A DNA stretch of 64,000 nucleotides from Notospermus geniculatus (lineage: Eukaryota; Nemertea; Pilidiophora; Heteronemertea; Lineidae): assembly GCA_002633025.1 (NCBI GenBank), contig NMRB01000004.1, forward strand, positions 1,080,276 through 1,144,275, written 5' to 3'. This document shows positions 61,651 through 64,000 of the stretch, one piece after another; the stretch's first letter is position 1; each line of letters opens with the position of its first letter. The translations under genes were made by a program, and so were the position numbers. The notes under the pieces are model-generated. The model was not told the DNA's origin. It searched no databases and saw nothing but the letters and a program-made list of their open reading frames with translations.

Positions 61651-62796
61651 TGACAGTCATACTTTGGTATTCACCGTCTTCCTTCAAGCCCACTTGATGG
61701 CGATATTGTATCCATTATCCCAGTGAGTGTGCAGAGGGAGATTGGCCTACTGTTAAGAATAATATCCTGGCACTTCCAAGACTTTGCCCGAGTTGAAGAA
61801 AGTTTGTAATCTCATTTTTCATAGGCCAGTTTCTCAAAATGATTCCTGGATGTTTCTCAGAATGGCCAATGTAGGCCTACTTGCTAATCTAAGAATAAAC
61901 TTGGTCCCATGGTCTCTTCCTGGCCCAGTTCTGAATGTCCTACATGTAGATCAATCAATGATTTTTTACCATCGATCTGCGTCAGTTGTGTACTTATGCA
62001 CTCGTGGTTTTTTGGAGTGACCTATTTCACACGAAATTCCATTCATAAAACAACTGGACTTTGTCCATTGACGTCACTGCTATTACTATTAATTACATGT
62101 ACTAGGCCAACAATTGACTTCTGGAACCCGAGTTAATTATAGAAGCATAACGGGGTTATTTCTGTTGTTTTAGTGACGCGCTTCCTGATGCCAGTCAAAG
62201 TCTGAAGAATGACATACATATTATTGACATACATGTATCATCTCTAGGCCTTCTTCTTACATTTAAAATAGACATTCCAAGAATCACAGACGACAGGCAT
62301 GCACTCTACTCCGAGTTCTGGCATGTCTGGAACGATCATCCTTGTGGACTTATCTCCTTCCAGAATTCGTTATTCGTGGTTATGTCGTTTTCAAAGTATC
62401 CATTGAAATAAATGCAATTTGTTTCCACTCTCAGATACACAAAGGCTCACAGACCGTTTTATTGGTAAGCACATTTATCATTCTCCATTGCTTGTAGAGA
62501 ATTTTCATTTTGTTTTTGGTTGGCAGCTTGGAGGAGTATTCAGTTAGCGATAGCTTCTTCGCAACGTTCTTTACTTTTTTTCTGCTTGGGTGGAGTTCTT
62601 CCTTGGTTTTTGAAATAAAAAAAGATGGCTTCAAATACTTGTCAGAAAACGATAGGAAGCGTATTCTTTGGATATTTGTGGGTTTTTCTCATCAACAGAT
62701 ATTTACCATTTACTCATTCATGATAACATGGGGTAAGTTGGTCGAAGAAAGACTAGAGAGAGGGCGGCCAAGAACGAAACTGCATCATAGGTCGTA

Positions 62797-62975
62797 GGCC
62801 CGTATTTTAGAATGCTCCGCATCGTAAAGGAGTTCCTCAAGGCTATTGTTCTCAACAGGAGGCTATTGTTCTCAACAAGAGGCTATTGTTCTCAACAGGA
62901 GGCTATTGTTCTCAACAGGAGAACAATAGCCTTGAGGAACTCCTTTACGTTGAGGAGCATTCTAAAATACGGGCC
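62797..62975. mobile_element. MITE with GGCCCGTATTTTAGAATGCT ends, copy 2 (full palindrome)
   Basis: Both arms are present (cgtaaaggagttcctcaagg opposite ccttgaggaactcctttacg). The centre contains four tandem copies of a 21-bp unit, aggctattgttctcaacag plus two bases, which expand the loop. Confidence 0.85.
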
Positions 62976-63001
62976 TTAGACTTCTCCATGACGTACGCAC
63001 C

Positions 63002-63203
63002 AGTGGGCTGTTCTTGCCTACAAGTGACCTAAAGTGGGTTGTTCTTGCCTACAAGTGACCTAAAAAAGTGGGCTGTTCTTGCCTACAAGTGACCTAAAGT
63101 GGGTTGCTCTTGCCTACAAGTGACCTAAAGTGGGTTGTTCTTGCCTACAAGTGACCTAAAGTGGGCTGTTCTTGCCTACAAGGGACCTAAAGTGGGCTGT
63201 TCG
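63002..63203. repeat. 31-bp minisatellite, about six copies
   Basis: Same unit as at 60733, expanded in unit 2. One copy carries an extra aaa. Confidence 0.92.
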
Positions 63204-63205
63204 TG

Positions 63206-63614
63206 CTGAAACAAGGAATCATGGAATGGTGATGGATTTTCTGTGAACTAGCAAACATGAAGGATTTTGAACTTCAAACGTCCTTTGCCGACCCGTAGCG
63301 AACACTGAACCGTTGGTCATGTAATACGCTGGGGAAACGATGCATGGTGGTGTTCTCTGACACTGTGATTCAACACTTCATTGCGGCCGTTATCCTAGGG
63401 CCAGATCTGTGAATATTGGCAATACTCTCACCGAGATATCACCGTTTCTGGCCTCGGAAAAAGAACCGGTCATGTGACAAATAACTATGTAAAAAAACTT
63501 CAAGGATGAATGTTATCGTATGAATTATAAACGTATCATGTTGCAAAATCGAAGCTTTTTCTATTTTTTTATTTGCCTTTGTTGTTATACCAGTTTATGA
63601 TCCTTTTGTAGTAG
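63206..63614. other. Intergenic, no gene seen
   Basis: No supported feature. Confidence 0.5.
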
Positions 63615-63722
63615 CGCTTGCGCTTTGTGATGTGTAACGGGGAAACCATGTGTTGCCCTTGTTGAATCACGCTTGCGCTTTGTGATGTGTATAGGGGAAA
63701 CCATGTTGCCCTTGTTGAATCA
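63615..63722. repeat. 55-bp tandem duplication
   Basis: cgcttgcgctttgtgatgtg... to ...gcccttgttgaatca occurs twice in succession (63615-63669, 63670-63722) with a 2-bp deletion and a few changes in the second copy. Confidence 0.88.
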
Positions 63723-64000
63723 CCCTGTCAATATCTTTTTACCTTTTGCCATTTTCCCTTCACTTTGTCCTCCGATTCTGTGACCCTCATCGATTTATTT
63801 TGCTCTTTTCCCCCAGCATATTACCCTGGATGCCATTTTCATATACTTCCATTTTGCCCTTGTATGATGGTCGATAATGGCAAATGGGAATACATGTACT
63901 TAGTATAATAAGTGTCCTCAACAAAAGATTTTCGTAGTCTTCTTTTTCATTGTTTCGTCATCCTAACCTAACAAAGTTTAGAAAAATTGTCTTCCCCTTT
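63723..64000. other. Intergenic, no gene seen
   Basis: T-rich sequence without recognised features up to the window end. Confidence 0.5.

Larger units (their letters stand above)
60865..63205. repeat. Tandem duplication, unit 2
   Basis: Same order of blocks as unit 1. It has an extra segment of about 290 bp (61019-61310), a shorter-unit version of the minisatellite, a longer MITE and a longer 31-bp array. No N separates the units. Confidence 0.92.

Overview
The window is animal nuclear DNA. Genes are split by GT-AG introns, gene density is low, single-base N gaps occur, and interspersed repeats are abundant. Frequent aggcctac and acatgtacatgtac strings and a single RhoBTB-type gene beside a TACC gene suggest a marine invertebrate, such as an echinoderm, hemichordate, amphioxus or mollusc. 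I cannot decide the phylum from sequence alone.

Two genes are certain, both on the + strand. Bases 640-5618 carry the last seven exons of a TACC (transforming acidic coiled-coil) gene; its 5' part lies left of the window. Bases 12182-15564 carry a complete eight-coding-exon RhoBTB gene (669 aa: atypical Rho GTPase, bipartite BTB, second BTB), with at least one 5' UTR exon at 11958 and possibly a promoter near 9580. TACC acts at centrosomes and on microtubule plus ends. RhoBTB is a cullin-3 adaptor. They are neighbours, not an operon. Their adjacency matches the location of human TACC1/RHOBTB2 on 8p and TACC2/RHOBTB1 on 10q.

From 15.6 kb to 64 kb I find no confidently recognisable gene. There are three weak exon candidates (17441, 26262-26675, 38368). 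The rest is intergenic or intronic DNA full of short inverted-repeat elements (MITEs, including a nested stack at 35.5-36.6 kb), two tRNA-related SINE copies, many minisatellites, and hairpins. One hairpin at 57.1 kb carries a hammerhead-like core typical of Penelope-type retroelements.

Three of the four single-N gaps (42957, 49910, 55817) sit exactly between two near-identical copies of 0.5-1.7 kb. This is best read as two allelic contigs placed end to end instead of merged. One of these pairs differs by a 152-bp MITE with a TAA target duplication, so the window records a filled and an empty site. A further 2-kb tandem duplication at 58.9-63.2 kb has no N between its copies. I found no CRISPR array, rRNA or canonical tRNA, and no clear previously undescribed multi-gene system.
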